Positions 6,577-14,613 of a stretch of DNA of 15,343 bases are shown here, piece by piece. A program made the translations under genes and the position numbers. Source of the DNA: Bacteroidales bacterium UBA6401 (lineage in GTDB: Bacteria > Bacteroidota > Bacteroidia > Bacteroidales > UBA932); contig DJPX01000034.1 in assembly GCA_002438635.1 (NCBI GenBank), positions 1-15,343 of the forward strand, written 5' to 3'. The notes under the pieces are model-generated. The model ran no database searches. It saw only the letters and a program-made list of their open reading frames with translations, and had not been told where the DNA came from. Each line of letters opens with the position of its first letter. Position 1 is the stretch's first letter.

Positions 6577-7332
6577 ATGTTACGTGAAGATGTCGTTTTT
6601 GGTCCTATTAAGAGCCGGCGGCTCGGGTGGTCGCTAGGCATTAATCTCCTTCCTACTAAAGGAAAGATTTGCAATTTCGATTGTATTTACTGCGAATGTG
6701 GGTGGAATGCCGATGGTAAGAATGACACTCATCTGCCCACCATATCCGAAGTGAGAGGGGCATTAGAGGATAAATTAGAAACTATCCTATTGAATGGCAC
6801 TAAGGTAGATTCCATTACTTTTTCCGGAGATGGCGAGCCCACGCTGAATCCATGCTTTGCCCAAATAATAGAAGACGCCTTGAAATTAAGGGACATATAT
6901 ACTCCCCTTTCTAAGGTAAGTGTGCTTACTAATGCTACAAGACTGAGCGATGACGCTGTTTTCGAGGCACTAAGGAAGGTAGATGCGCCGATTTTAAAAT
7001 TGGACGCACCGACTAACGAATTGGCCCGAAAAATTAATCGCGTTCTTCCCTCTTACGATGTAGGCGAAGTGGTAAAGGGAATGAAAAGATTCGAGGGTGA
7101 TTTCATACTTCAAACTATGTTTTTAAAAAGTGCCGATTTTGATTCTCTTAGCCATGATGTACTTGATGGATGGATGGATATAGTAAGAGAGTTGAAGCCA
7201 AAGCTTATAATGGCATACACCATAGCTCGTCCCACACCAGAAAAAGGTCTGCAGGCATATAGTAAAGAAGAAATACATAAGGGTCTTGAACCGCTAATCT
7301 CTGAAGGATTTAATATACAGATCAATGCATAA
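6577..7332 (+). CDS. Radical SAM protein, COG0731 (wyosine-like) type
   Basis: A 251-residue cytoplasmic radical SAM enzyme. The 4Fe-4S cluster motif is Cys32-x3-Cys36-x2-Cys39 in ICNFDCIYCE. Upstream is the family start VFGPIKSRRLGWSLGINLLP, and SFSGDGEPTL-like TFSGDGEPTLNP supplies the GGE-type SAM-binding strand. The KLDAPT and LQTMFLK strands continue the barrel. The resemblance is to COG0731 proteins, which are related to wyosine-forming enzymes but whose role in bacteria is not settled. There is no second cluster domain or SPASM extension. M1 must be the start, because the conserved N terminus begins within a few residues. Its last eight bases overlap the start of a surface lipoprotein gene, an unusual partner for such an enzyme. 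Confidence 0.88.
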   Translation: MLREDVVFGPIKSRRLGWSLGINLLPTKGKICNFDCIYCECGWNADGKNDTHLPTISEVRGALEDKLETILLNGTKVDSITFSGDGEPTLNPCFAQIIEDALKLRDIYTPLSKVSVLTNATRLSDDAVFEALRKVDAPILKLDAPTNELARKINRVLPSYDVGEVVKGMKRFEGDFILQTMFLKSADFDSLSHDVLDGWMDIVRELKPKLIMAYTIARPTPEKGLQAYSKEEIHKGLEPLISEGFNIQINA

Positions 7333-9085
7333 AAAATTCACAACAATAGCCATCTTAACTACAGCATTACTAGGCAGTTGCACAAAGCAGCAAAGTAGTA
7401 ACGAGGTGAAAGTCGTACCGGTAGGGTTTTACGCGCAAGGAGGAACGAAGGTCAATATAGATGCCCCGTCAGGTGTTATGGAATGGGAAGGTGACGACAT
7501 TATATGTCTATGGGCTTGCAAAGATGATGGTAGTGAAGCGCTTTCTGCGGTGGAATTCACCAATGTGAGAACCACCGAGCATCCGAATATGTCCTATTTT
7601 ACCGCAACGCTTCCCCAGAAAATGGATGAGGAAAAATACGACTATAACTGCTGGACACCCAAGCCGCTATCGCATTCGAAAGAATATGTTATGTATCAGC
7701 TACCTGAAATTCAAAAAGGAACTAATTATCCTGTAATTCTTTACGGGAGGGGGCAAGCTGGACCTTTAAGCGCTATTGAAGAAGATGCCATTCATTTTAC
7801 CATGACTTCACTACTTCATTACATACGATTTTCTCTTAAAGAAGGAAGTGAATTGCTAGGTGAGCCTGTTAAAAAGATTAAATTCACTATGCCTGAGGCA
7901 ATTGCAGGTACGCTTAATTTCCAGATGAAGGGAGGAGAATTGGAAAGTCTCGCGGGTGAATCGAATACCATAGTGATAACGGATTGTCCTAAGGATTACG
8001 CACTTGCCGCCATTGTTCCGCCAAGCGTGTCATACAGTCAAGGCGATTATATGGTAGTTAAAATTTATGGCGAAGAAAAATTTGCCGAATTAAAGCCTTT
8101 CCATCTAAAAAACAGGGATTTCAAGGCTGGACACATCACCAGCGTGTCGCTTAAAAATGGCGATATAAAGGATTTTTATAGCCTATCCTTTTCTTTAAAA
8201 GAGAATCTGTTGGGTGAAAATCTTCAAAAAATAACCTTAACCTTAAGTGATAAGAGTTTATGGCCGGGCACCAATTCTTCCACGCTTAGTTGGTCGCCAG
8301 AACCTGAAGCCGATAATTTCAGTATTTCATTTGAAGAAAAGTCTGAATATGATTTGTTAAATGGAAAGGAGGTTATGGTTAACTACGAATCGGAAAATGC
8401 TTTGGTAAGCGAAACACTTGTTCTTAATATTTCCGCCACTCGGAAAAAAACAGAGATAGGGCTGCGATGCCCATATTTGATGTACGAAGATTTCACAATG
8501 GCAGATATTGGCTTTAATATAAATGGTAATCTTAATGCCACAGGACACGAAGCCTCTACTCTTGAAGGCAGTTCATACGGATTAAGTGGGTGGACCGCTT
8601 GTCAGGCAGCAATCGTACAAGGTGAAGATGGGAATAAGTCATTGGCCATTAGGCATCAAAATGAGACTTATTGGCTTCAAGGAACTTATCGTGGACGCGT
8701 AGATTCCGCCCCGCTTGCAAGCATTAAGAGTGGGAAATCTGTGAAGGTTAAAGTTACATTCAATTACACTGGCTATTCTAACGGAAGCACTACTCCTATG
8801 TTATCCTATGGTTATGGAGAGCAGCAAGGAGCACTCGTCGGATATTATCAAGGAGGCTCTGCTGCCATTCAGGGAGGAGAATTGATCGAGCATATTGAAG
8901 GTGATAAGGTCAGCGCTCCTAAGGATGGGTCTGCGTCCAGTATCAATGAAAGTGCCGAATTCGAGATAGCATCATGCACAACGCTAACCAGATTAGGATG
9001 GGACTGCTATGGAAGTAAGGGGAAAAACTCCACCACACAAGAATGGGTATTTATAGATAATATAAAGGTACAGATCGTCAAATGA
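7325..9085 (+). CDS. Fimbrillin-like surface lipoprotein
   Basis: A 586-residue probable lipoprotein with lipobox LLGSC and Cys19 as anchor. Residues about 25-280 resemble the fimbrillin-like (Mfa2/FimB and BF2992-type) domain of Bacteroidales: VMEWEGDDIICLWA near 51-64, SYFTATLP near 90-97, HFTMTSLLHYIRFSL near 157-171 and FKAGHITSVSL near 266-276. Residues about 285-370 look like another beta-rich, Ig-like segment. The C-terminal part (about 385-586), opening with YLMYEDFTMADIGF and ending with WVFIDNIKVQIVK, has the look of a jelly-roll or carbohydrate-binding module, rich in Gly, Ser and Tyr. I cannot say whether it polymerises into a fimbria or binds glycans. It starts inside the radical SAM stop region and its stop overlaps the next start by four bases. 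Confidence 0.72.
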   Translation: MHKKFTTIAILTTALLGSCTKQQSSNEVKVVPVGFYAQGGTKVNIDAPSGVMEWEGDDIICLWACKDDGSEALSAVEFTNVRTTEHPNMSYFTATLPQKMDEEKYDYNCWTPKPLSHSKEYVMYQLPEIQKGTNYPVILYGRGQAGPLSAIEEDAIHFTMTSLLHYIRFSLKEGSELLGEPVKKIKFTMPEAIAGTLNFQMKGGELESLAGESNTIVITDCPKDYALAAIVPPSVSYSQGDYMVVKIYGEEKFAELKPFHLKNRDFKAGHITSVSLKNGDIKDFYSLSFSLKENLLGENLQKITLTLSDKSLWPGTNSSTLSWSPEPEADNFSISFEEKSEYDLLNGKEVMVNYESENALVSETLVLNISATRKKTEIGLRCPYLMYEDFTMADIGFNINGNLNATGHEASTLEGSSYGLSGWTACQAAIVQGEDGNKSLAIRHQNETYWLQGTYRGRVDSAPLASIKSGKSVKVKVTFNYTGYSNGSTTPMLSYGYGEQQGALVGYYQGGSAAIQGGELIEHIEGDKVSAPKDGSASSINESAEFEIASCTTLTRLGWDCYGSKGKNSTTQEWVFIDNIKVQIVK

Positions 9086-9852
9086 AAAATATATTACATA
9101 TTATATTAGGCAGTTTAATAATGTTTTCCCTTTATTCTTGCAAGCAGGATACATTTGATTATGCGAATACGGGGGTTCTTTCTTTTAGCGATTTTTCTTT
9201 AAACACTTCGACATCTGTAAACGAAGATTATATTATCAGAATACACGGGCTTTCAAGTGAAAAGATTAATTATGAAAGCACATATCGCGAAATTAAATCC
9301 GAAAATGATAGTAAAATCACTTTAAATGCAGGTGAATACATACTTGAGGCAAGAAGCTCCGAGTCAGTTCCCGATGCCAGTTTTGAAACTTCCCTTTATG
9401 GCTGCTCTGTTCCAATCAGCATAGAATATGGGAAAACCACACAATTAGGCGAACTCACCTGCACACTTCTTCAATGTGCTATAAGCATAGATTACAATGA
9501 AGAATTTTTAAAAAGTGTAACTGGAAATGGCGTCGCTTCGGTGGAAATACTCAGTGGTCAGTCCTTGAATTATCCATTAACACTTTCAGATGACGGAACT
9601 ATTTCCTTTGAAAAAAGAACAGGCTATTTTTCTATGGGAGATGCGAAAAGTTCCTCTATTATAGTGACATATAGGGGATATATAGATGGACATCGACTGA
9701 AAATGACTACTACAATGGATGAGGTTAAAGTAGGAAAACACTATACCATAACACTCATAAAGAAAAATTCTGTAAATGACGACCCGCAATTCCTATTCGG
9801 GATAGAGGATCTGATATCAGACGATATTTTAGACAATTCGCAAACAGAGTAA
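9082..9852 (+). CDS. DUF4493-domain lipoprotein
   Basis: A 256-residue probable lipoprotein; the signal peptide ends in FSLYSC with Cys20 as anchor. The body matches the DUF4493 pattern known in Bacteroides and relatives: GVLSFSDFSL at the start, a strand TLNAGEYILEARSS followed by DASFETSLYGCSVPISIEYGKT-type sequence, and LTCTLLQCAISIDYNEEFLK, then further strands to YTITLIKK near residue 230. The last 25 residues are acidic and may be a flexible tail. The family has no established function. It overlaps the fimbrillin-like gene by ATGA and precedes two outer-membrane barrel genes; DUF4493 genes next to PCMD genes is an arrangement I associate with this phylum. It may be a surface accessory subunit (inference). 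Confidence 0.75.
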   Translation: MKNILHIILGSLIMFSLYSCKQDTFDYANTGVLSFSDFSLNTSTSVNEDYIIRIHGLSSEKINYESTYREIKSENDSKITLNAGEYILEARSSESVPDASFETSLYGCSVPISIEYGKTTQLGELTCTLLQCAISIDYNEEFLKSVTGNGVASVEILSGQSLNYPLTLSDDGTISFEKRTGYFSMGDAKSSSIIVTYRGYIDGHRLKMTTTMDEVKVGKHYTITLIKKNSVNDDPQFLFGIEDLISDDILDNSQTE

Positions 9853-9864
9853 CAGATAATATAC

Positions 9865-10605
9865 ATGAAATTTAGTGTAAAATACTTTATTATAGTTGCT
9901 TTTCTCGTGATGCCTTTTTCTGTCTTCGCACAAAAGTACGACAGAGGCTACGACACCTCACATCAAAGCACTTTCCTAAAGAAAGGCACGTGGATGTTAG
10001 GGGGTACTGCGAGATACTCAATTCACGATATGGATGACTATTCCTTCATAATGGTTAACGATGTTAACTCTATGGGGTATAACCTTTTAGTTAGCCCGGC
10101 ATTCTGCTATATGCGTAAAGATAATCTAGGTATAGGAATGCGTATGGAGTATGGACGCAATATGACCAAAATAGATGAGGCGAGTGCCGAAATCGCAGGT
10201 CTTAAATTTTCTTTAGATGATTATCATTCAATAAATCAAAGCTTTAAAACTAAGGCTATACTTCGCAATTATATTCCACTGGGTGATTCAAAAGTATTCG
10301 CCCTTGTAAATGAGACTCAACTTTCCATAGGCTGGGGACAGAGTAAGATTGCCTGCAGAAAAGACCCAGGTGTGAAGGGAACATTTTCCCAGACATCGAG
10401 TATTGGATTGAATATATGCCCGGGTATGATGGCATTCGCCACTGAAAGGCTTGCCGTGGAATTCAGTGTAAATATGTTAGGACTTCAGTTTTCTAGAACA
10501 TCGCAAGTTCATAATCAAGTTTTTACAGGAAACCTAAAATCAACTTCGGTAAACTTCAAGGTTAATATTTTATCAATAGGCTTCGGCCTGTATTATTATT
10601 TGTAG
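9865..10605 (+). CDS. Outer-membrane beta-barrel protein
   Basis: A 246-residue protein with a Sec signal peptide ending in SVFA, cleaved before Gln23. The mature part is a run of alternating, aromatic-bounded strands (for example TWMLGGTARYSI, YNLLVSPAFCYM, LGIGMRMEYG, FALVNETQLSIGWG) and ends in IGFGLYYYL, with the aromatic/hydrophobic terminal residue favoured by BAM-inserted barrels. The size suggests eight to ten strands. No catalytic motif is visible. It lies 12 nt after the DUF4493 gene and 1 nt before a related barrel gene. The pair share a similar plan (a presumed extracellular loop after the signal, then a strand ending in P-x-F-x-Y and an I-G-x-x-x-x-Y strand). It could form the membrane anchor or pore of the system encoded here. 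Confidence 0.7.
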   Translation: MKFSVKYFIIVAFLVMPFSVFAQKYDRGYDTSHQSTFLKKGTWMLGGTARYSIHDMDDYSFIMVNDVNSMGYNLLVSPAFCYMRKDNLGIGMRMEYGRNMTKIDEASAEIAGLKFSLDDYHSINQSFKTKAILRNYIPLGDSKVFALVNETQLSIGWGQSKIACRKDPGVKGTFSQTSSIGLNICPGMMAFATERLAVEFSVNMLGLQFSRTSQVHNQVFTGNLKSTSVNFKVNILSIGFGLYYYL

Positions 10606-10606
10606 C

Positions 10607-11341
10607 ATGAAAAGAACGATTTGTATACTTGTTTCAGTGCTTATGATGGCGAATTCCATTGGCATGGCTCAGGAAAATAGCCGCAAAATGGGTGAAAATC
10701 ATCTTTTTATGCCTAAAGGAGCTATCGGCGTGGGACTTCAATGTTCCTATTTCGACCTTGGCGGCAGCAATGCTTCCATTATGGTCTTTCTTGAGCAGTT
10801 AAACGCGAGTGGCACTTACTTCGCACTTGCTCCTTATTTTACCTATTGCTATAGGAATAACCAAAGCATTGGCATAAAGATAAAATATGCCAATACCAGC
10901 GGCTCTATCGCTGGTCTACAGGCGTCACTTCCCGGCAGCGATATGGAATTCGACATTTCGGATATGAATGCCAATTCCACCACTTTTCTTGGAGAAATAT
11001 TTCACCGCTCATATATGGGACTTGATGATAAGGGCAGATTTGGACTCTTTGTGGATCTTGCGCTGCAATATAGTAATTCCAGAGCCGCTTCAGGAACTGG
11101 AAACGAATATGGAAGTGAATATACTAGCACCAATGCAATTAAGGCTGCTATTCGACCAGGCCTTGAAGTGTTTATAATGAATAATGTAAGTTCTGTGTTA
11201 TCCATTGGGATAGGTGGCATTAGTTATAGTAATTCAAGAAATTACAAAGATTCCGTCTGTGTCGGGTCAAAAAACGAGTCCAAAGCACGCTTTATGCCCG
11301 ACTTTACTGATATCTCTATGGGTGTGGCCATTTATTTTTAA
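10607..11341 (+). CDS. Outer-membrane beta-barrel protein, relative of the preceding gene
   Basis: A 244-residue protein with a signal peptide ending in SIGMA before Gln22. Mature strands include AIGVGLQCSYFDL, YFALAPYFTYCYR, QSIGIKIKYA, RFGLFVDLALQYS and VLSIGIGGISYS, and the chain ends in ISMGVAIYF with a terminal Phe, the classical barrel signature. By eye it shares strand order and size with the gene just upstream (ALAPYFTYCYRNNQSIGIKIKY against LVSPAFCYMRKDNLGIGMRMEY-type sequence), which suggests an old tandem duplication. Spacing to that gene is a single base and to the PCMD gene eight bases, so all three are likely made from one message. No function can be assigned from sequence beyond an outer-membrane location. 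Confidence 0.7.
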   Translation: MKRTICILVSVLMMANSIGMAQENSRKMGENHLFMPKGAIGVGLQCSYFDLGGSNASIMVFLEQLNASGTYFALAPYFTYCYRNNQSIGIKIKYANTSGSIAGLQASLPGSDMEFDISDMNANSTTFLGEIFHRSYMGLDDKGRFGLFVDLALQYSNSRAASGTGNEYGSEYTSTNAIKAAIRPGLEVFIMNNVSSVLSIGIGGISYSNSRNYKDSVCVGSKNESKARFMPDFTDISMGVAIYF

Positions 11342-11349
11342 CTGAAATC

Positions 11350-12948
11350 ATGAAAAGAATCTATTTTATTTTATCAATATGCCTTTCCATTATCGCCTGT
11401 ATAAAAAATGACATCCCCTATCCTACAGAGGTGGCAAGCATAACAGGTGTAGAGGCTGATGGTCTTGAAAGTGTGTCAATAGATGAAAAGAGCAGAAAAG
11501 TCACCTTGCATTTTAAAGAATATATTGACTTGACAGAAGTTAAGATTAAGTCGGTAACCTGCTCCCCTTCTAATACAACTATCTCGCTGGATATCACACA
11601 GAAAGTCAACCTTCAAAATCCAGTTAAAATAACCCTTCATACATATCAAGACTATGTGTGGGAGCTTACCGCAATGCAAAATATAGAAAGGCGTTTTGCA
11701 ATAGAAGGACAAATAGGGAACTCTACAATAGATGCCATTAATCATAGAGTTATATGTCAGGTAAACACTTCGGTAGCACTTGATGATTTGAATATTACTG
11801 ATATTAAACTTGGCCCGGAATACATTAGTACATATAGCCCTACCCCAGCGTCAATACACGATTTTCGTGATGTGGTGAGTATAAAAGTCACGCACCGCGA
11901 TGTAACTGAGGATTGGAAAATATATGTTAACCAGAAGACATCACGAGTGGAGCTGCTATCTGTAAATGCATGGAGTAAAGTGGCTTACTTGGAAGCAAAT
12001 GGTATTTACGGAGAAAAAGCTGGATTCCGATATAGAAAATCCGATGGGCAGTGGAATGAAGTGTCTATGCAAGTCGAGGAAGATGGCCATTTCGGTGGAA
12101 GTATACAGAATTTGGAGCCCAAGAGCGAGTATGAAGTGTTGGCATTTTGTGGTGAAGATCAAAGTCCTATCAGTAAATTCATTACAGAGCCAATAATTCA
12201 GCTGCCTAATTCCGGTTTTGAAACTTGGAGTAATGCCGAGTCCGGCAAATACCATTCATTCTACGACCCTACATCTTCTGATGTATCCCTTCAAAGTAAA
12301 TGGTGGGATAATGGTAATTCTGGTTCCACTACCATAGGGGCCAAGTACGCCATCACTATGCCAGACACCGGGGACAAAGTAGAGGGAAGCGCAAGTGTAA
12401 AACTCGCCTCTACTTATGTGTTGATAAAATTTGCCGCGGGTAACATATTTTCGGGCCAATACTACAAAACATTGGGAACATCCGGAGGTATAATTCGTAT
12501 GGGAAGACCTTTTGAACTTAGACCGCGTAAACTCACGCTTTCACTGAAATATAAATGTGGTCTGATAACTAAAGAGACTCTTGGCGAATATCCAGAAGGA
12601 GAGCCTGTTAAGGTGGGTGATAAGGACCAAGGCATAGTATGGGTCGCCCTTGGAGATTGGGACTATAGGGACTATGGCGGAAGTGAAGAGTGCCCTGTAG
12701 AAGTTAATACCACAGACAAAAAAACCTTTTTCAATCGTAATTCCGATGCCGTGATAGCCTATGGTGAATTTGTAACAACGGATTCTACGGATGGATGGAT
12801 AAAAGTGGAAATTCCACTTGAGTACAAAACCTTTACACGAAAGCCTACACATATTATAGTTTCCGCTGCAGCAAGTAAACTGGGCGACTACTTCACCGGA
12901 AGTGCGGACTCCATTTTATGGCTAGACGATTTACAGTTAGAGTATTAA
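11350..12948 (+). CDS. PCMD-domain lipoprotein
   Basis: A 532-residue probable lipoprotein with Cys17 as anchor in LSIIAC. Two Ig-like repeats follow (about 22-110 and 112-195), each closing with a W-x-I/L-x-V type strand (DYVWELTA, EDWKIYVN). A fibronectin-III-like segment comes next (about 197-280). The C-terminal PCMD domain (putative carbohydrate metabolism domain, about 284-532) begins LPNSGFETWS and includes WWDNGNSG, GSASVKLAS, GNIFSGQYYK, MGRPFELRPRKL and the closing ILWLDDLQLEY. PCMD domains have a jelly-roll look and are thought to bind carbohydrate; no catalytic activity is known to me. It is the last gene of the six-gene unit, and repeat B begins at the base after its stop codon. 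No terminator follows. Confidence 0.8.
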   Translation: MKRIYFILSICLSIIACIKNDIPYPTEVASITGVEADGLESVSIDEKSRKVTLHFKEYIDLTEVKIKSVTCSPSNTTISLDITQKVNLQNPVKITLHTYQDYVWELTAMQNIERRFAIEGQIGNSTIDAINHRVICQVNTSVALDDLNITDIKLGPEYISTYSPTPASIHDFRDVVSIKVTHRDVTEDWKIYVNQKTSRVELLSVNAWSKVAYLEANGIYGEKAGFRYRKSDGQWNEVSMQVEEDGHFGGSIQNLEPKSEYEVLAFCGEDQSPISKFITEPIIQLPNSGFETWSNAESGKYHSFYDPTSSDVSLQSKWWDNGNSGSTTIGAKYAITMPDTGDKVEGSASVKLASTYVLIKFAAGNIFSGQYYKTLGTSGGIIRMGRPFELRPRKLTLSLKYKCGLITKETLGEYPEGEPVKVGDKDQGIVWVALGDWDYRDYGGSEECPVEVNTTDKKTFFNRNSDAVIAYGEFVTTDSTDGWIKVEIPLEYKTFTRKPTHIIVSAAASKLGDYFTGSADSILWLDDLQLEY

Positions 12949-12977
12949 TCGGGAACCATTTCAAAACAACTTCTAAG
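12949..12977 (+). repeat. Dispersed repeat B, copy 1
   Basis: This 29-bp unit begins TCGGGAACCATTTCAAAAC and ends TTCTAAG; it matches 15228-15256 at 27 of 29 positions. It begins directly after the PCMD stop codon and ends 19 nt before the transporter start. It contains no promoter-like element and no strong hairpin. Confidence 0.7.
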
Positions 12978-12996
12978 AAAGTATCGTCATTCGTTT

Positions 12997-13995
12997 ATGT
13001 CAAGAATAATTAAATTTGTAAAGGATTGGATGCTACCGCTTGCTATAGTCATGGGAGTAGTGTCTTATTTAATTTTATTCAGTGTCGAAGCTCTTCATAC
13101 TAATGTGGAGCCTTGGTTTTCTGAATTGGCAAAAAATATTCAGCCGGCATTCATCGCCATAATGCTTTTTCTTCAGTTCAATACTGTTTCTCCACACGAC
13201 CTTAGATTTAGAAAGTGGCATTTTTACCTACTAGCATTTCAATTAGTTATATTCACCGCGTTAACTCTGTTAGTTACGGTACTACCAGATGGAGCTGGGC
13301 GTATACTCGCAGAATGTGCTATGCTTTGTTTTATCTGCCCTACAGCCGCGGCGGCAGGCGTTATTACTCGTAAACTAGGAGGAAGCCTTTCTGATACAAT
13401 CTCTTATGTAGTGCTAATCAACATTACTGCCGCTATAGTACTTCCCATTGCGATACCTATAGTGAATTCGGAGACTGGGACCACCTTTTTAGAGGGTTTC
13501 TTAGCGATCTGTGCTAAAATCTTCCCTCTTCTCGTATTTCCGCTACTTCTTGCATGGATAATACGCTATACGATGCGTGGAGTGCAACGCTTTCTTCTTC
13601 GATTCACCGAATGGGCATTCTACTGCTGGGGTGTGGCATTAATGTTTTCCATCTATCTTGCCACAGAAGCACTTATGAATAGCGGTATCTCAGTGTGGAC
13701 GGCTGTAATGATCGGAGTTGTCTCGATGATTTGCACTATAGTACAGTTCGGCGTAGGAAAATTGGCCGGGAAAAAGGCCAATGGGTCCCACAATCCTGAT
13801 ATCATTCTCTCTGACGAGACTTCAGCTGGTCAGGCCTTGGGCCAAAAGAATTCGGGTTTTTTGATATGGTTAGGTTACTCATATCTAACACCTGTGACCT
13901 CAGTTGCAGGAGGTTTATATAGCATCTGGCAGAATGTGATAAATTCTCTTGAAATTTATCGGCATGACCATTTGTCCAAGAAAACAAACAAGTGA
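12997..13995 (+). CDS. BASS-family transporter (bile acid:sodium symporter-like)
   Basis: A 332-residue inner-membrane protein with eight to ten predicted transmembrane helices. The BASS fold is indicated by CPTAAAAGVITRKLGG (114-129), with the small-residue crossing helix, and by GQALGQKNSGFLIWLGYSYL (278-297) near the C terminus, where the family has the conserved Q-N substrate and sodium region. Family members carry organic anions, such as bile acids, pantothenate or pyruvate, with sodium; this protein's substrate is not evident. The pairing with Bacteroidota suggests bile-derived compounds as one option only. The gap to the PCMD gene (48 bp) has no recognisable promoter, so it may be read through from the surface operon. 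Downstream, repeat A copy 2 starts 36 nt after the stop. Confidence 0.82.
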   Translation: MSRIIKFVKDWMLPLAIVMGVVSYLILFSVEALHTNVEPWFSELAKNIQPAFIAIMLFLQFNTVSPHDLRFRKWHFYLLAFQLVIFTALTLLVTVLPDGAGRILAECAMLCFICPTAAAAGVITRKLGGSLSDTISYVVLINITAAIVLPIAIPIVNSETGTTFLEGFLAICAKIFPLLVFPLLLAWIIRYTMRGVQRFLLRFTEWAFYCWGVALMFSIYLATEALMNSGISVWTAVMIGVVSMICTIVQFGVGKLAGKKANGSHNPDIILSDETSAGQALGQKNSGFLIWLGYSYLTPVTSVAGGLYSIWQNVINSLEIYRHDHLSKKTNK

Positions 13996-14031
13996 TTCAA
14001 TCGTCCCAGTAACTAACTAATCTTCAAAAAT

Positions 14032-14084
14032 AACCTGCATCATTCTTTTTGTATCCTCTAAAATCTCATTCCAATCTGACGCAA
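14032..14084 (+). repeat. Dispersed repeat A, copy 2 (internally shortened)
   Basis: The unit starts AACCTGCATCAT and ends AATCTGACGCAA. Compared with copy 1 read on its minus strand, about nine bases (CTTAGTAAA) are missing after the first arm, and the rest aligns nearly base for base (TCTTTTTG, then AAAATCT and AATCTGACGCA). The preceding CTTCAAAAATA is shared with copy 3. It lies 36 nt downstream of the transporter stop. Confidence 0.7.
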
Positions 14085-14124
14085 CTTATTTATTTCACAT
14101 TACTAGATAAGTCGATAGATTCAT

Positions 14125-14132
14125 TATATTTG
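14125..14132 (+). promoter_or_regulatory. -7 element for the yqeY-ndk operon
   Basis: TATATTTG is a perfect TAnnTTTG, 22 nt before the ATG at 14155. The start point would be near 14137, with an A-rich leader of about 18 nt. No TTG is seen at the -33 position. Confidence 0.5.
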
Positions 14133-14154
14133 CAAAATAAAAAAATAATAAGAT

Positions 14155-14607
14155 ATGGCACTCGAAACACAAATTCAAAAAGACATTATGACTGCGATGA
14201 AAGAAAAGGACACAGTACGTCTTAACGCAGTTCGCTCCATAAAATCAGCAATTCTATTGGCAAAAACCTCAGAAGATGGTAGCAAAGAACTAACCGATTC
14301 CGATATTATAAAACTAATTCAAAAACTCGCAAAGCAGAGAAACGAGTCTGCCGAGCAGTACAAGGCCGCAGGAAGGGATGAATTGGCCGAAAACGAATTG
14401 GCAGAAGCGAAAGTATTAGAGAGCTATCTTCCGGCACAGCTAAGCGAAACTGAGTTAGAGGCTAGAATCCACGAAATCATTGCACAGACAGGTGCTTCAA
14501 AGCCATCAGATATGGGAAAAGTAATGGGCGTTGCCACTAAGCAATTGGCAGGATTGGCAGAGGGGAAAATGATCTCAATGATAGTTAAAAAGCTTCTTGC
14601 CCAATAA
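14155..14607 (+). CDS. GatB/YqeY-domain protein
   Basis: A 150-residue cytoplasmic protein made entirely of the YqeY helical domain, the same fold as the tail of GatB, the tRNA-dependent amidotransferase subunit. Typical features are the N-terminal IQKDIMTAMKEKDTVRLNAVR, the KLIQKLAKQRNESAEQYKAAGR helix and the final GASKPSDMGKVMGVATKQLAG, the usual YqeY closing motif. Standalone YqeY proteins are presumed to act in tRNA-linked metabolism, but the reaction is unknown. Length is typical (about 147-150 residues). It is six bases upstream of ndk, and both probably share the promoter at 14125-14132. Confidence 0.93.
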   Translation: MALETQIQKDIMTAMKEKDTVRLNAVRSIKSAILLAKTSEDGSKELTDSDIIKLIQKLAKQRNESAEQYKAAGRDELAENELAEAKVLESYLPAQLSETELEARIHEIIAQTGASKPSDMGKVMGVATKQLAGLAEGKMISMIVKKLLAQ

Positions 14608-14613
14608 ATTAGA

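Noticed and set aside
6519..6674. 52-residue N-terminal extension of the GNAT protein
   Set aside because: It is antisense to the conserved start of the radical SAM gene, and the probable promoter (6551 to 6544) lies downstream of the earlier start; the family begins at the later ATG.
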